From Smittia aterrima (taxonomy: Eukaryota; Arthropoda; Insecta; Diptera; Chironomidae): 64,000 nt of DNA. The notes under the pieces were generated by a model, which searched no databases, had not been told where the DNA came from, and was given only the letters and a program-made list of their open reading frames with translations. The stretch spans positions 7,202,243-7,266,242 of the forward strand of contig CP093829.1 in NCBI GenBank assembly GCA_033063855.1. Reading direction: 5' to 3'. Of the stretch, positions 1 to 10,616 are shown piece by piece. The position numbers were made by a program, and so were the translations under genes. Position 1 is the stretch's first letter; each line of letters opens with the position of its first letter.

Positions 1-275
1 CTATAATCGCGAGAGGTATGATGAATCAAATTGCTGCTGTATCGCCATTATCATTTCTCATAAATCAAAATTAATCGCGATCACTCTTAAACATTCAGCT
101 TTCATTTCATAAAACTGAACCTTAACTAATAATGAAGAGCTTAGAAGGTCGTCAAAGATCGACTAAGACTTCATTTAAATTATTGGCAGAAAAATCATTG
201 GTTGAATCATTATCTCATTTGCTTTTAAAATGTTTCGTTTGTGAGTCATGAAATTAATTCAAATTTCATTTTTAG

Positions 276-1695
276 GGAGTTTGACGAGTTGAAAAATGCT
301 GCACAAGGAATGGGACCACAGTCACATCCAGCTTGGATGGACTTCTATAGACGGTAAGAAGACTTGTCTTAAAATTCAATCAAGAAATGATTTTCATTTA
401 AATTTTCTTTTTAGGGGCATTCATCCTTCGCAGTATTCGCCTTTGTATTCACATCCTGGGCTTCCTGCACTTGAAAGAGAGAGGCTTGGCCTTCCACCTG
501 GACCGCCACATGGTCTTGATCCCAATGAGCAAATGGTAAGTCAGAATTTAATTTCTCCGCTAATCCACACTCCATCAACATTGGTGGTCGGCTTCTAGTT
601 CATGTCCCTTTCATTGATCTGACTCAGATAAAGAAATTGACTTCGCTTTAAACTTCTTTGACAAAAAAAAGTTTACCAGCTTCATGCTAATTCACTAAAA
701 GATTTTCAAGGAATTCTCCGTTTGTCTTACTTTTGTTTTTCGATTTTTGTTTTTTGCTTTCATTCAATTGATTTTCCATTAGAATCCATTTCTTCTCTTT
801 AGAGCTTTTAAAAGATTCATTGTTTCGGTCTCGACCAACTCATCTGCGAATCGTTTTCATCCTTCAACCGTTAGATCTCTTTTCCCCTTTTTCATCTTCA
901 TTTCGCAATTTTCTGTTTTTCATTTAATTTTCAGTGTAAATTGTCTTACAACTTTTTATTTTTTCCATATTTTCTGTTCTGCCCGAAACCGAAACTTACC
1001 CTGCTCTGAATAAACAAATGAAACTCTCGCCCTTTCGATGTACAAACGAAATCTTATGTAAATTAGTTACGCTTGGCTGGTGAATACCATGCTCACTCAC
1101 ATACCCATTTACACCTACATTCTCCACAGCAACAGGAGGCACACGCTGCTGGATTTCAACTACCACGTGAGTTTGTATTCAATGATCTAATTTATCTCTA
1201 GCTGACATATAGCTAAAGAATAAACGAAATGCGATTTTGAAAGGCTTTAACATTTCAGCGAATGTTCCACCTTACCCGCGAACGAATATGATGATGCCTC
1301 GCGATCCACATTCAGATGTTTTGCTTCGCATGAATTATGATCAACTGCAGGTTTGTTTAGTCGTTGACTTGATAACTTCGATGATTTATTAACAATTTGT
1401 TTTTTAAGGCTCATGAATTCCAAAGACAAACGGCTGCGCTTGATCGTGCTCACTCGATACATGAACAATACTTTAGGTAAGTTAAGTTTCCTCTTAAACA
1501 TTCAAAGATTTCATAAATAAACTGTTTTGCTCGATCTTACAGTTTTCATCATGAAATTTGATGATTCGTAAACTACGATTCGTTATCCTTGATCTAAGAA
1601 TTTTTGTAAATTTTGAAAACATTAACTTTTACAGACAGCAGCAACACGACAAGATGAGGCAAATGGAGGAAGCGTCTCGAGCTGGCAAGCATTGA
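276..1695 (+). CDS. Gug: Grunge/Atrophin (RERE-type) corepressor, C-terminal exons only
   Basis: These are the last six coding exons of a gene that begins before the window: 276-353, 415-535, 1130-1166, 1259-1350, 1409-1476 and 1635-1695 (TGA). All joins use GT-AG signals and the codon phase holds throughout. They encode about 151 residues rich in His, Pro, Met and Arg. The segments EFDELKNAAQGMGPQSHPAW, PALERERLGLPPGPPHGLD and QQQHDKMRQMEEASRAGKH resemble the C-terminus of fly Grunge as I remember it. Atrophins are nuclear receptor corepressors that recruit histone deacetylases and act in patterning and planar polarity. The GATA/SANT/ELM2 N-terminal half is not in this window. Bases 1-275 look like intron. 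The match rests on recalled family sequence, not a search. Confidence 0.82.
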
Positions 1696-3378
1696 GCTAA
1701 ATGGAATTGAAAAACTACTGCACAAAAAAAAAGAGGAAATTCTTCGTCGATCAAAAAAGCATGTTCTGTGACTTAAGATTCTTAAGTTAAGAGTCATCGA
1801 GAAGGTCGTAACAGAAAGACGAGTTAAAGCACGAGTTAAGTTAAGATTTTAGGTTCATAAGCTTCTAAGTTTAAGGGATTATGATTCAGTGGTCAAGGAA
1901 GAAACTAAATATACTCGATTGTATCGCTGACCCTCTCTCGATTTTGTCCATCAAAAATAATTTTAAGCGGCTTCCTATTTTTCATTTCGCGGTAACTATT
2001 TTGTGATTTGAAATATTTTCAACTCTCTCAATTGACTCGCTAATAGGATTTCTTTGTAATTTCTTTGTAATCCCTACCCCAAGTCTAATTAGACTCACAA
2101 CCGACTGTATAGCGACAATTTTTTTTAGTTCAATTATTGTCTACTTTAAATTTTTTAGACGACCACGAAGAAGTTCGAATGTTTTTAAAATTCATGAGTT
2201 TTGTGTAAAGATTTAACGATCCGCAAATGGAAACAAACTTTTCAATTGTCTATAGCTTTCAATGTTTCATTTTTGGCGAATAATTTTTACGATTTTTTAC
2301 ACGCGCGAATATTGTTGCACAGCTTGAAAAGATTATTGAAGGAGCAGACTTTTTCTGAGAGCTTTCGATAACCTTCAAGCGTTCGTTTAAGCAATTTTTT
2401 TCGTGTAAAGGACAACACTGAACGCGAACCAGCGACAGCAAATGATTAAAGTCGATTGTGTAAACATTTAAATAAAAGAAAAATGTATTATTAATGGCAA
2501 GTAGTTTAATGCTCTTTTCCTAGAACTTAGGCGTAGAATGAACAACGTAAATACAGAATATTTCCGTAAAATTTTTGTACACTCACGAGCAGCAGATCCT
2601 CATTGAGATGCGACGAATAAAATGAAAAGAAACAAACAAGATCGAATTTCAAAAAACATGAAATTTCTCTGAGAATAGTTGAAAATTGACACAAAAAAAA
2701 TCTTTAGCAATTTAAGGAGATAAAGAAAATTATTTTTTGTAGGAAACAACTAACGATGAATATGAAAAGTTGCATAATATCAAAGAAATGAAATTAATTT
2801 TAAAGTAAGATCAACATTAGCAAGGCTGCTTCTGTGCTGAGATCAATCGACGAGGAGAACAAGAGAGCGTTGCGAAAACAAACTTTGCAAGGACAATGTC
2901 GTACACGCTCGCGAAAAGCTCGTCGCTCAGTCATGAGCTTTGCCAATCTTAACTTGACACTTTTTCTGTAGAAAACACACAATGAGAATGTAAAACAATT
3001 AATCATTAATTACAATTATTTATTTATACATAAAAAATGAATTGTAAACAATAAATTTAATTGGACAAACACACAAGAGAAGATTCTTATATCAGAGATA
3101 AATGAAGCATTAAAATAAAAATCAAGTGAATTAGACGAAAACTGTTTTTTTAATCATCAAGAAATCTGAAAGAAAAGTTTGACAAACGCTTTTGTAATTT
3201 TTTAAGAAAAATCTTTGTGGTTTTATTTATTTGTTGCTTTTCTTTCTAATCGCGAAGATCGACGACGCAAAACAAATCTTGAGAGATGAATGAGCTCTAT
3301 CAGCACTTACAGTTGTTGCGTAAGCGAGAAGCTTCTATGAAACGATGTGATGGAGAAGGGAAATCACTTGCGTGGAAC
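1696..3378. other. 3' UTR of Gug and intergenic DNA
   Basis: This 1.7-kb stretch separates the Gug stop codon from the 3' end of the minus-strand TRAP-beta gene, so the two genes converge. It is AT-rich, with possible AATAAA polyadenylation signals near 2,470 and 2,617. The short open frames here have neither coding-like composition nor recognisable products. I see no gene in it. Confidence 0.6.
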
Positions 3379-4032
3379 TTAGTTAAGCTTCTTTTGTGGT
3401 TTTTGTGCGAGCAGCTCATACTTTGACTTCGATTTGAACCAAAGGCTGAATGGAATAGCAACAGTTGGAAGGGTCATGATGACGAAAGCAATCCAGTCGA
3501 GGAAATGCGATGAGAATTGCTTGTTGAACTGAGCAAGATTGATAATTCCTCCCTCTCCAGGTTCAGAGCTGACAGAGTATTGAAGCTTAAAGAAAAGAGT
3601 TTTGTTAAAAACATTTGTAAGGAAAGTTAAAAGTTATTAACTTACAGCTGGATCTGATTCGATTGGTCGGTATGAAACTTCGGCGGCGGTGAAGTTGAAA
3701 TATCCATGCGAGCGAGGACGGACAACGATAACGTGTGAAACATTAGTTTGTGGTGCAATTCTGTCAATCGAAGCTTCCAACTTTCCGCTGACAAGATCGA
3801 AAGCCTCTGCTGGGAATCCTGGCTCAGCCAAGTTCACATTTGTGGCTGCTCCAGTGCCAACGTTGAAGATTGTGTATTTTACGAGTACGTCACGTTGTTC
3901 TACCAAGTATTTGTTGAGGATTTGTTTCGAAACCAGCAGGCGAGCTCGGGCATCTTCTCCTGATTCAGTTGCAGCTGCGATCGTGGCAACAGCAAATAGC
4001 ACAAAGGCAAAAAGTTTTACTGTAGAATTCAT
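3379..4032 (-). CDS. SsRbeta: Translocon-associated protein subunit beta (TRAP-beta/SSR2)
   Basis: Two exons, 4032-3646 and 3585-3379, with a GT-AG intron of 60 nt in phase 0, encode about 197 residues. The product starts MNSTVKLFAFVLFAVATIA, a clear signal peptide; an in-frame Met 13 codons upstream would give a poorer one, so I chose the ATG at 4030-4032. A lumenal beta-sandwich domain follows (QRDVLVKYTIFNVG, AEPGFPAEAFDLVSG), with NVS and NFT glycosylation sequons. Near the end is one membrane helix (HFLDWIAFVIMTLPTVAIPF) and a short Lys-rich cytosolic tail (KPQKKLN). This is the usual TRAP-beta plan and length. TRAP is an ER membrane complex bound to Sec61 that helps certain signal sequences open the channel. 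Sec63, another translocon part, lies at 32-34.7 kb. Confidence 0.93.
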
Positions 4033-4523
4033 CTGCGAGGAAAAGTGAAAAGTAAATTTTAGAAAGTTCACAATTTTGACTTATATTCACTGAAATTGAA
4101 TCGAACTTCAACTTCCTTTGATGGATTGATAAGTAAACACTCAATATCTTTCGTTTTCTTACCTTCTTCAATTAATTTACTATGTACTTTAGCTGATAAT
4201 CTAATTAGTTCGTCTTCAATGAAACAAGTTCAGGTTCCAACGCAAAGCCAACACGACAAAGCGAAGCTTCAATTACACAAAGCGACGCTTCACAAGTTGC
4301 ACAAGAATTTTAAAAAAGCTCTGGACGAGTTTAACGATAATGCAGACTTGTTTCGATTTTAAGATGATGAAGATTACTTAAGATTTATCTCGTCAGTTGA
4401 GTTGTTTGATTTGTTGTTTGGAAGTAAAATGAGCAGGTCTCAATAGAGTGAACAGAAAGCATTCAAAATATTCTTAAAAAATTAAGTTTTGTGGAATTCT
4501 CGCTTAAATAATCGAAATTTGAA
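4033..4523. promoter_or_regulatory. Divergent intergenic region between TRAP-beta and SLC66A3-like genes
   Basis: The two flanking genes point away from each other, so this 490-bp stretch should hold both promoters and 5' UTRs. I see no TATA box that I would trust. An open frame at 4096-4362 (its last 47 codons begin MKQVQVPTQSQHDKAKLQLH) has a coding-like, Lys/His/Leu-rich end but no match I know and no splice partner, so I do not call it a gene. Confidence 0.4.
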
Positions 4524-5444
4524 ATGGCAAGCACAATTTGGACCATTTTCGGCGACTTTCTGTCGTTCTTGACAATTGCCTCTTGTTTAGTGTAAGCGAT
4601 TCTTGACCTCCGACAACCTCGAAAACTTTTTCTTAAAAAAATATTTTCTTGCAGCTCCAAGTTTCCTCAAATCTTAACAATTTATCAACGCAAGAGTGCT
4701 GTTGGTGTGTCCCTTAAGTCTTTGACAATAGAAGTCATCAGCTACTCAGTCTCGACGCTCTACAACTTCACAAATGAATATCGGTTAATGAACTACTTCG
4801 AGTATATTATCCTCATTATCCAAGACTATCTACTCGTCGGAATCGTCTTGTTCTTTCGTCGAGAAGTCAACAGAAAAACGATTTTGATTTTTCTCGCTTA
4901 TGCTTCGATTGTCGCCCTTTTCGCGATGAATATTTTTCCTAAAAATATTCTGACTTTCTTGATAGTGAGTTTTTGATTTTATTTTATTTCCCTCACGCGA
5001 CATACAACGAAAGAGAAAACGAGACACAAAACATTTTCACATTCGTCAATACTTGAACTTCAAGTTTTAGTGAAGGGCTTTTATTCGCTCGAAGTCTAAA
5101 TAATTTTATTTTCTATTTAAAGCCTGGGACTTTGCCGATGTCTGCGGCATCAAAGATTTTGCAACTCATAGAGATTATAAAAGCTAAGGACTCGAGCTCA
5201 ATTAGTTCGATAACTTGGTTTATTTCTGCATTTACAAATCTGAGTAATAATTTCGTTAATTAAAAATATGTTTGTGCTAATTGAATTTATTTTCATAGCT
5301 CGAATTTACACAATCATGCTCGACAGTGCTGATCCGATGCTGTTAACTAATTTCATTGTTTCTACGGGACTCTCCTCCGCTGTCTTCGCTGCCGTTCTGT
5401 ACTACAAACAACCTCAAGTTCAAGCTCAACCCAAACTTGATTAA
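4524..5444 (+). CDS. PQ-loop membrane protein, SLC66A3 (PQLC3) type
   Basis: Four exons, 4524-4591, 4655-4964, 5123-5243 and 5299-5444, join in phase to give about 214 residues. The protein is mostly membrane helices, as in the seven-helix PQ-loop family. The first PQ-loop motif is SKFPQILTIYQRKSAVGVSL; the second is degenerate (SAASKILQLIEIIKAKDSSS), followed by ITWFISAFTNLTRIYTI. The segments NYFEYIILIIQDYLLVGI and ASKILQL fit SLC66A3 better than the related MPDU1, and the length also fits (SLC66A3 about 200 aa, MPDU1 about 247). PQ-loop proteins export small molecules or help organelle membranes; the substrate of SLC66A3 is not known to me. The gene converges on TSPO, with an AATAAA at about 5,571 in the 145-bp gap. 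Confidence 0.82.
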
Positions 5445-5588
5445 TTCTCAACGCGACGTAGATCAATTTCAAAACTTTCGCAAAGATCAACGCAAGAACA
5501 AAACTTTTTGTAGCTTAATAATTTATCCTTTGACCTTGAATATTTTTATGTTATGACACTTCCGTCCGAATAAAACAAAGTTCACTCA

Positions 5589-6127
5589 TTAATTCAAAAC
5601 ATAAATGTGCGTCCATAAAACTAAAATATAAATGAGATACAAAAGATAAGGAATGAACAAGACTCCCGAGATTTTATCGATTCGAAAGAAAGCGATGCCG
5701 GCAATTACAACGAAGACTTGAAGAATTATGGTGTCGATAATTGCTCCAACGATCGATCCAAGTCCGAAAGTTATCAACGGCCACAACCAATTAAGCAAAA
5801 CTGTTATTGCGTAGATTAGAAGAGGAATCTTTGCTCGTTCCTTTCCAATGTGATGAACTCTCCAACTCGCGAACCCCGACGTAGTAAATAAGAAAATCAA
5901 CGCAATCAATGCGACCTACGAGTGATCACTTTAATTCATTAAAAGAAATGACAAATCATTCAAAATCTTACCCATTCTGGTTGATCTAGAAACGATTTTA
6001 CTTTCTCTTCGCTGTCCTCGAGACGATCACTTAAAACAATGAAAATAATAAGAGCCCCAAAATTCGGAACCAAACACGCGAAAATAATCTGCACAACTCT
6101 CTCGTTGAAAACTTTATTTTCCGCCAT
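5589..6127 (-). CDS. Tspo: Translocator protein TSPO (TspO/MBR family)
   Basis: Two exons, 6127-5972 and 5915-5589, in phase 0 across a short GT-AG intron, encode about 160 residues with five predicted membrane helices. The helix 2-4 region carries the family landmarks: SGFASWRVHHIG (compare the family GxxSxLVW), IPLLIYAITVLLNWLWPLIT (the LNWxW motif) and a C-terminal LLYLIYILVLWTHIYVLN. TSPO sits in the outer mitochondrial membrane and binds cholesterol and porphyrins. The region before helix 2 is unusual: the family WY...KPxWxPP loop is replaced by SFLDQPEWVALI, so this is a diverged member. The start MAENKVFNERVVQ is the only in-frame ATG that precedes the first helix. Confidence 0.85.
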
Positions 6128-6509
6128 GATCTAAAAAGATCTGAAGAATCTTCTTTCATCAAAGTCCCGCTTTACAATGAAGTAATATTTTTGCTGAGAA
6201 GCTTTTAAACTGCGCGGATTCCGTGAACTTTAATATCAATCTGAAATACACATTTGATATCCAAATGCTGCCCTGTGATAACAAACCCAGTGATCTTGCT
6301 CTCTAATTCAAGCTATTTTAAAATAGATTCAAGACTAATCAAGAGCATTTTATTTGTCATATGAGTTATGCTCTTGACACGATGTGTGAATATTTGAAAA
6401 GGTAGGAACATAAAATTCATGAGACACGAGCGAATTAAAAGATGGGAAGTTGTGAAAAAGGTTTTATTTTATTATGTACCTGAAATTATATCGCTCTCGA
6501 CGCTTACAA

Positions 6510-7670
6510 TTAAGACAATTTGATCTTCTCGGCGTATTTTTCTTCTCCGACGACATAGAAGACATTTGGATCGCTTGCATCACAACACATTGAATAGACG
6601 AAGCCAGGAGAGGAAGAACTTTTGTGAAGAGGTTTCACTTCGCCGTCAGCGATTTCTAAGAAATTTGAGTACTTGGTCCGTGTGACGACGCCAAATCTTT
6701 TCGTGCCGTTGAAGCAGAATTTCTTTACTCCGCGCTTTTCAACTCGAAATTTGTTAAGAATTGTATTTGGATTTCGTGGATCGATAGTTAAAATATTTCC
6801 AGTTTCATCGCCGACCATCAGCAATTCCTTGTTTTCCTCTTGTGTTGTCCAATGAACTGCAGTCAAGTAATACTCGTAATTCTTAAGGATACGCAATGCT
6901 GGCTTATAGCTTTTGTTGACATCCCAGAGAACGCAGTTGCGATCGGATGAGCAAGTTGCAAATATTTTGGAAGACGAAGGATGAGCGGTGACTCCAGTGA
7001 TTGATAGTGCGTGAGCTTGAGGATAGCTATGAGAAAAGTTATCACCAACATCGTAATCACGGACCTCAAGATGTCCCTTGTCGGTTGCAAGAACAAATTT
7101 GACTTCGTTTGAAAGTTTTGCGATGCTCGTTCCATATCCGCTTGACACCTTGTTCCAACAGATTCCGCTTGTTGCTTCTTGCTTTAGCATTCTCGTGTTC
7201 CACAGCTGAATTTTTGAATTCTTCATCGCTACCAAGAACTACAAAATAATAAGCTATTAGTTTATTTATCTCAATGAGTTTAAAAAAAGCATGCTTACGT
7301 ATTCGCTATCGAGAAATTTGAGAGCAGTGATTGTCGCTTCTTCTGGATATTGAAAAGAAACTTCTTGAATGCTTTGATTGGCGATTGCTGCAAAGCCTTC
7401 AGAAACAATGAGACTTGCATCGAAAAGACAAGTGTTGAAGTTGTTTGTTGCTAGAGCGAATGTGTCGTTCGACGATTCCAAGTGACAGAAGAATGGAAGA
7501 AATCCGTCCGGCTTTTGGTATTGACGCTTGTACTCTAAGTTGTATGTAAGAGAGTTGAGTTCGGGGAACATAGTGTCGTCTTTGAGGTCTGCATCTTTTG
7601 GATAAGGCATGTTATCAGAGTTATCTGGGTTTTTAAATGCCACCGGAAGGTGAAAGTAGTTTTTTTCCAT
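6510..7670 (-). CDS. vls: Methylosome WD40 protein, WDR77/MEP50/valois family
   Basis: Two exons, 7670-7299 and 7238-6510, join in phase 0 (SEY / FLVAMKN) to give about 366 residues, near the family length of about 340-370. The protein is built of WD40 repeats; clear blades include ICWNKVSSGYGTSIAKLSNE, a VTAHPSSSKIFATCSSDRNC blade ending VLWDVNKSYKPA, and LTAVHWTTQEENKELLMVGD with ETGNILTIDPRNP. The order and the phrase GDETGNI match MEP50, the partner that presents substrates to the arginine methyltransferase PRMT5. In flies the homologue valois acts with PRMT5 (capsuleen/dart5) on Sm and Tudor-binding proteins in pole plasm. The WD repeats are degenerate, as is usual in this family. It lies head to tail with USB1, 217 bp downstream of it. 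Confidence 0.82.
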
Positions 7671-7887
7671 TTGAGCTCTAAAAATAATTAAAAATGAGAA
7701 TTTACGAAGTTTTATGAGAAATCTTTTACTTACGGAGTACAGCTAGATCTTTTTTGACTTCAAACAAACGCGCTAGATCAAGAATAAAATTGAATTGACG
7801 TTTCACGCGCGTTTTTAATTTTAACAACAAAAGATTTGCATCGTCGCTTTAAATTGGTTCAAATTGAAAAGATTCGTTAAATATATT

Positions 7888-8676
7888 TCAAAGCAAAATT
7901 TCCATTAGTTTATTTCCACTTTTACATGAAATTCTGTCGACTGGCAATTTCAATAAATCTTCTTGGTTCCCTTTTAAATCAGAAATGGTTGAAGAGATTT
8001 TCCGTTTCTCGTCGTCTGTAAATTCTGACAGCTTCCAGAGAAGTGAAATATGGAATGACGGTTCTTCATAGTAAACTGGCAAATTGAATTCTTGAAGGCT
8101 CTCGTCAACCTTCTTGATAATTAAACACATATTCTGATTACACCACTCGCTTATTAAGACACAGGCGAAATGTCGAGTCTTCTCATCATTTGATAGAAAC
8201 ACAACGTCAGAGGAGAACTGAAGTTGAAATTTTGGGAACCTTCTTAACTTATCACGAAGAGAACTGAAAAATGAGTCGATCCAATGAAACTTGAGTATGA
8301 ACGTCCTTGATAAGCTGACATGAACTGAATCAACTAAATGTACATTGGTCAATGATTTGGTTAAACTCGTCACTGATTCTTGAAGTCTTTCGCTCAATGG
8401 ACCTAAAATACAATTAAGTTAATAAAAATCAAAGCCAATCTGATAAAACTTACAATCAATAAATACGTGAGTCGCCCAGTTGCCTTCTACATGCGGAATC
8501 GATCTCACTCTCATCTGATGATCTGCAGATGAATTGTTTTCATTTGAATTACTGCGATCTACTTGTAAAAGCATCGGAAGCTTGACTGCAACTTTCTTTG
8601 TATTCACTTGTTGTGGTTGATTAACTCTTTCATCTTCCTCAGTATCTGATGAACTATAATCAACAAGATTTATCAT
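7888..8676 (-). CDS. USB1: U6 snRNA 3'-5' phosphodiesterase USB1 (Mpn1)
   Basis: Two exons, 8676-8454 and 8402-7888, join in phase 1 (VFIDC / PLSERL) to give about 245 residues. The fold is a 2H phosphoesterase: two HxS tetrapeptides are visible, in SVHVSLSRTF and in PSFHISLLWKL, spaced about 100 residues apart as in USB1. The N-terminus is acidic and Ser-rich (VDYSSSDTEEDE), then comes the family phrase VRSIPHVEGNWATHVFIDC. USB1 trims the U-tail of U6 snRNA in the nucleus and leaves a 2',3'-cyclic phosphate that protects the RNA. Its length is close to human USB1 (265 aa). Its 5' end faces array A, 315 bp from the first F-box start codon. Confidence 0.9.
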
Positions 8677-8829
8677 ATTTGAGTTAGTTTTTTAATCGCA
8701 AAACTTTTTAAATTGACACAGTTTAGAATATAAACAAATAAACAGCTGATTGTCAGGCAAATAATAATTTTACCGGCTAAACCGAAAAGCGCTTCGAATT
8801 TGAATTATTTGTCGAGTTGGAATTTTCAA

Positions 8830-8990
8830 GTTGCAATCTCAGAATTCAAACAAGAACGCTAGAAGCAGCAAATCATTTGAAGGAAAAAAAATTCATTGCT
8901 TGTCTGATTTCATTCTGAACATTCACAAGCTCACGCACATTCGAAGAGGTAACATCAATTATATTTTCATTTTAGCTAAAGAAAAAGATT
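8830..8990 (+). promoter_or_regulatory. Conserved leader of the F-box family: 5'-UTR exon plus mini-intron (copy A1)
   Basis: Upstream of A1 a leader with GCTTGTCTGATTTCATTC and the exon end ATTCGAAGAG is followed by a donor gtaacatc, about 35 nt of T-rich DNA, an acceptor ttttag and then a few bases before the ATG at 8991. The same layout precedes all nine F-box genes: the donor GAGgtaacatc is near-identical and the intron is about 35-80 nt. This implies a spliced 5' UTR with the start codon in the second exon. The reading is from sequence alone; no transcript evidence is available. Confidence 0.6.
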
Positions 8991-10514
8991 ATGGAGAGAA
9001 GCTCATCACCGATCTCCTCTAAGGAAATGTCATTGAAGCGAAAAACTTCCATTGAAATTCCAATCGTTAATAACAAGCTAAAGAATGAAACAAAAGCAGA
9101 AGCATCAAAAGTTTTGGATGGAAAGCCAAACAAGAAAATCATCAAACTTTCTGAGCTGATGACTAACATGGATCCTTTGGAATATTTCAAACGCTTTCTC
9201 GGCATCCCTGAGATGATTTTTCGACATTTCAAAGGCAAAGATTTGATTGAGATTTCGGAAGTCAGTCCAAGTTATTACGACTTCATCGCTTCCTCGAAAA
9301 TTCTCATGAAGGATATAAAAGTTGTATTCGACGATAAACGAATGCTCGAAACGTTTTTTAAACATTTAAAAGCTGAAGATTTAATTAATATTTCACCTCA
9401 TCAAACTGGCTACAACATCATCACGTCGTCGAAGGTTCAAATGAAGTTAAATAAAATTCATTCGGAAGATCACAGTTTGCTTAAGAACAGCTCGAGAATG
9501 TATCAGAATATTGAAATCAAACGAACCTCCCCGAATATGGAAGATGGAAATCTTAAAAAATTCGGCAACTACGTGACCAGTTCAGAACTTAATTTCTTTT
9601 GTAGTAAGGCTCACGAATGGAGAAATGTTTCACTCGATAACGTTTATTTTAGAAAAAAACTCGATATGTGGAGATTTCTATCAGCAATCGAAGCGTCAGT
9701 AGAAAGCATTTCTGTCACGGACTTTGGAGCCCTTTCTTTTGAAGATCCATTGTCAGTGATTGAATCTTTCGAAGAATTAAAATTTCCAAAGCTGAAACAA
9801 CTTAAAATGCATCATAAAGCCATTAACAGCTTTGGCGACACTTTGGTCAGGTTTTTTCTAAACTCTGTTGCTATCGAAGAACTTGTTTTAATAGACTCTT
9901 CTGGTAAAATTTGTAATCATGTTCTAACAAAAATGCTTATAAACTTTGACAAAGTAACAAGTCTCACAATTGACTTAAAGCACGTAAATCTTATATTCTG
10001 GGGTAAATCTTGGAAACAGTTTCAATTCAAACTCAAGAGTGCGTCAATAGCATATTTCGAATGCGATAATCTTGGTACCAACTTTCGGAACTTTCTTAAG
10101 TCACAAAACGATTATCTCGAAAAATTGAGGCTCAGAACTGATGGTTTAGACAGAAAAACCTTCGACGCGATTATGAAATTGCCTAAGCTGAAAAACTTCA
10201 GTCTCAAGTGTTCGTATGATTTTCCTGAGGACGAAGTTTCAGTTAATATAATATCAACCTCAATCACTGAACTGACTTTGTATTACTATGCTGACGCTGT
10301 CACTCTAAAATTTCTGTTAGATTCAATGCCGGAAATAAGTCATCTTACACTCGACTCGATCGATGAAGAAGATTTTAAAATGTTGAAATCAATGAAAAGA
10401 AAGTTTGAAAAATTGAAAGTTTGTAAATTGAGAAGAGTTAACAGAAAAGAAATGGAAGAAATTATGATCGAGAATTATACTTCGCTGGAAATAGTTAATT
10501 TCGAGTTAAAATAA
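8991..10514 (+). CDS. F-box/LRR-like protein, array A copy 1
   Basis: A single-exon gene of 507 codons. Residues 1-60 are a Lys/Ser-rich tail with SLKRKTS and KPNKKIIKLS stretches that could be nuclear signals. An F-box follows at about 60-105 (MDPLEYFKRFLGIPEMIFRH, then GKDLIEISEVSPSYYDFIAS). A degenerate second F-box-like module follows at about 115-150 (HLKAEDLINISPHQTGYN). The rest is irregular leucine-rich repeats, such as FPKLKQLKMHHKA and AIEELVLIDSS, ending near LKVCKLRRVNRKEMEE. F-box proteins bind Skp1 and bring targets to SCF ubiquitin ligases; the leucine-rich part is the likely target-binding face. The function in this animal is unknown. The ATG is preceded by the family mini-intron, and a family 3' module with a TAATAAAGATTTTAT polyadenylation region follows at 10,520. 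Confidence 0.85.
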   Translation: MERSSSPISSKEMSLKRKTSIEIPIVNNKLKNETKAEASKVLDGKPNKKIIKLSELMTNMDPLEYFKRFLGIPEMIFRHFKGKDLIEISEVSPSYYDFIASSKILMKDIKVVFDDKRMLETFFKHLKAEDLINISPHQTGYNIITSSKVQMKLNKIHSEDHSLLKNSSRMYQNIEIKRTSPNMEDGNLKKFGNYVTSSELNFFCSKAHEWRNVSLDNVYFRKKLDMWRFLSAIEASVESISVTDFGALSFEDPLSVIESFEELKFPKLKQLKMHHKAINSFGDTLVRFFLNSVAIEELVLIDSSGKICNHVLTKMLINFDKVTSLTIDLKHVNLIFWGKSWKQFQFKLKSASIAYFECDNLGTNFRNFLKSQNDYLEKLRLRTDGLDRKTFDAIMKLPKLKNFSLKCSYDFPEDEVSVNIISTSITELTLYYYADAVTLKFLLDSMPEISHLTLDSIDEEDFKMLKSMKRKFEKLKVCKLRRVNRKEMEEIMIENYTSLEIVNFELK

Positions 10515-10616
10515 AAAGCATTTGATTCAATAGATAATAAAGATTTTATTAAAAAAAAATTCTTTTCTTTCCCTCCAACTCGTTTTCATCTTGAATCAAT
10601 CTTCTTCTCCTCTAAC

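Noticed and set aside
3689..4048. Open frame of 119 codons on the plus strand
   Set aside because: It is antisense to TRAP-beta exon 1 and reflects its codon use.
4096..4362. 88-codon frame upstream of the PQ-loop gene
   Set aside because: Only its second half looks coding, there is no homologue or splice partner, and it lies in a divergent promoter region.
4524..5444. MPDU1 as the identity of the PQ-loop gene
   Set aside because: The length (about 214 aa) and phrases such as NYFEYIILIIQD fit SLC66A3 better, and the MPDU1 N-terminal segment is missing.
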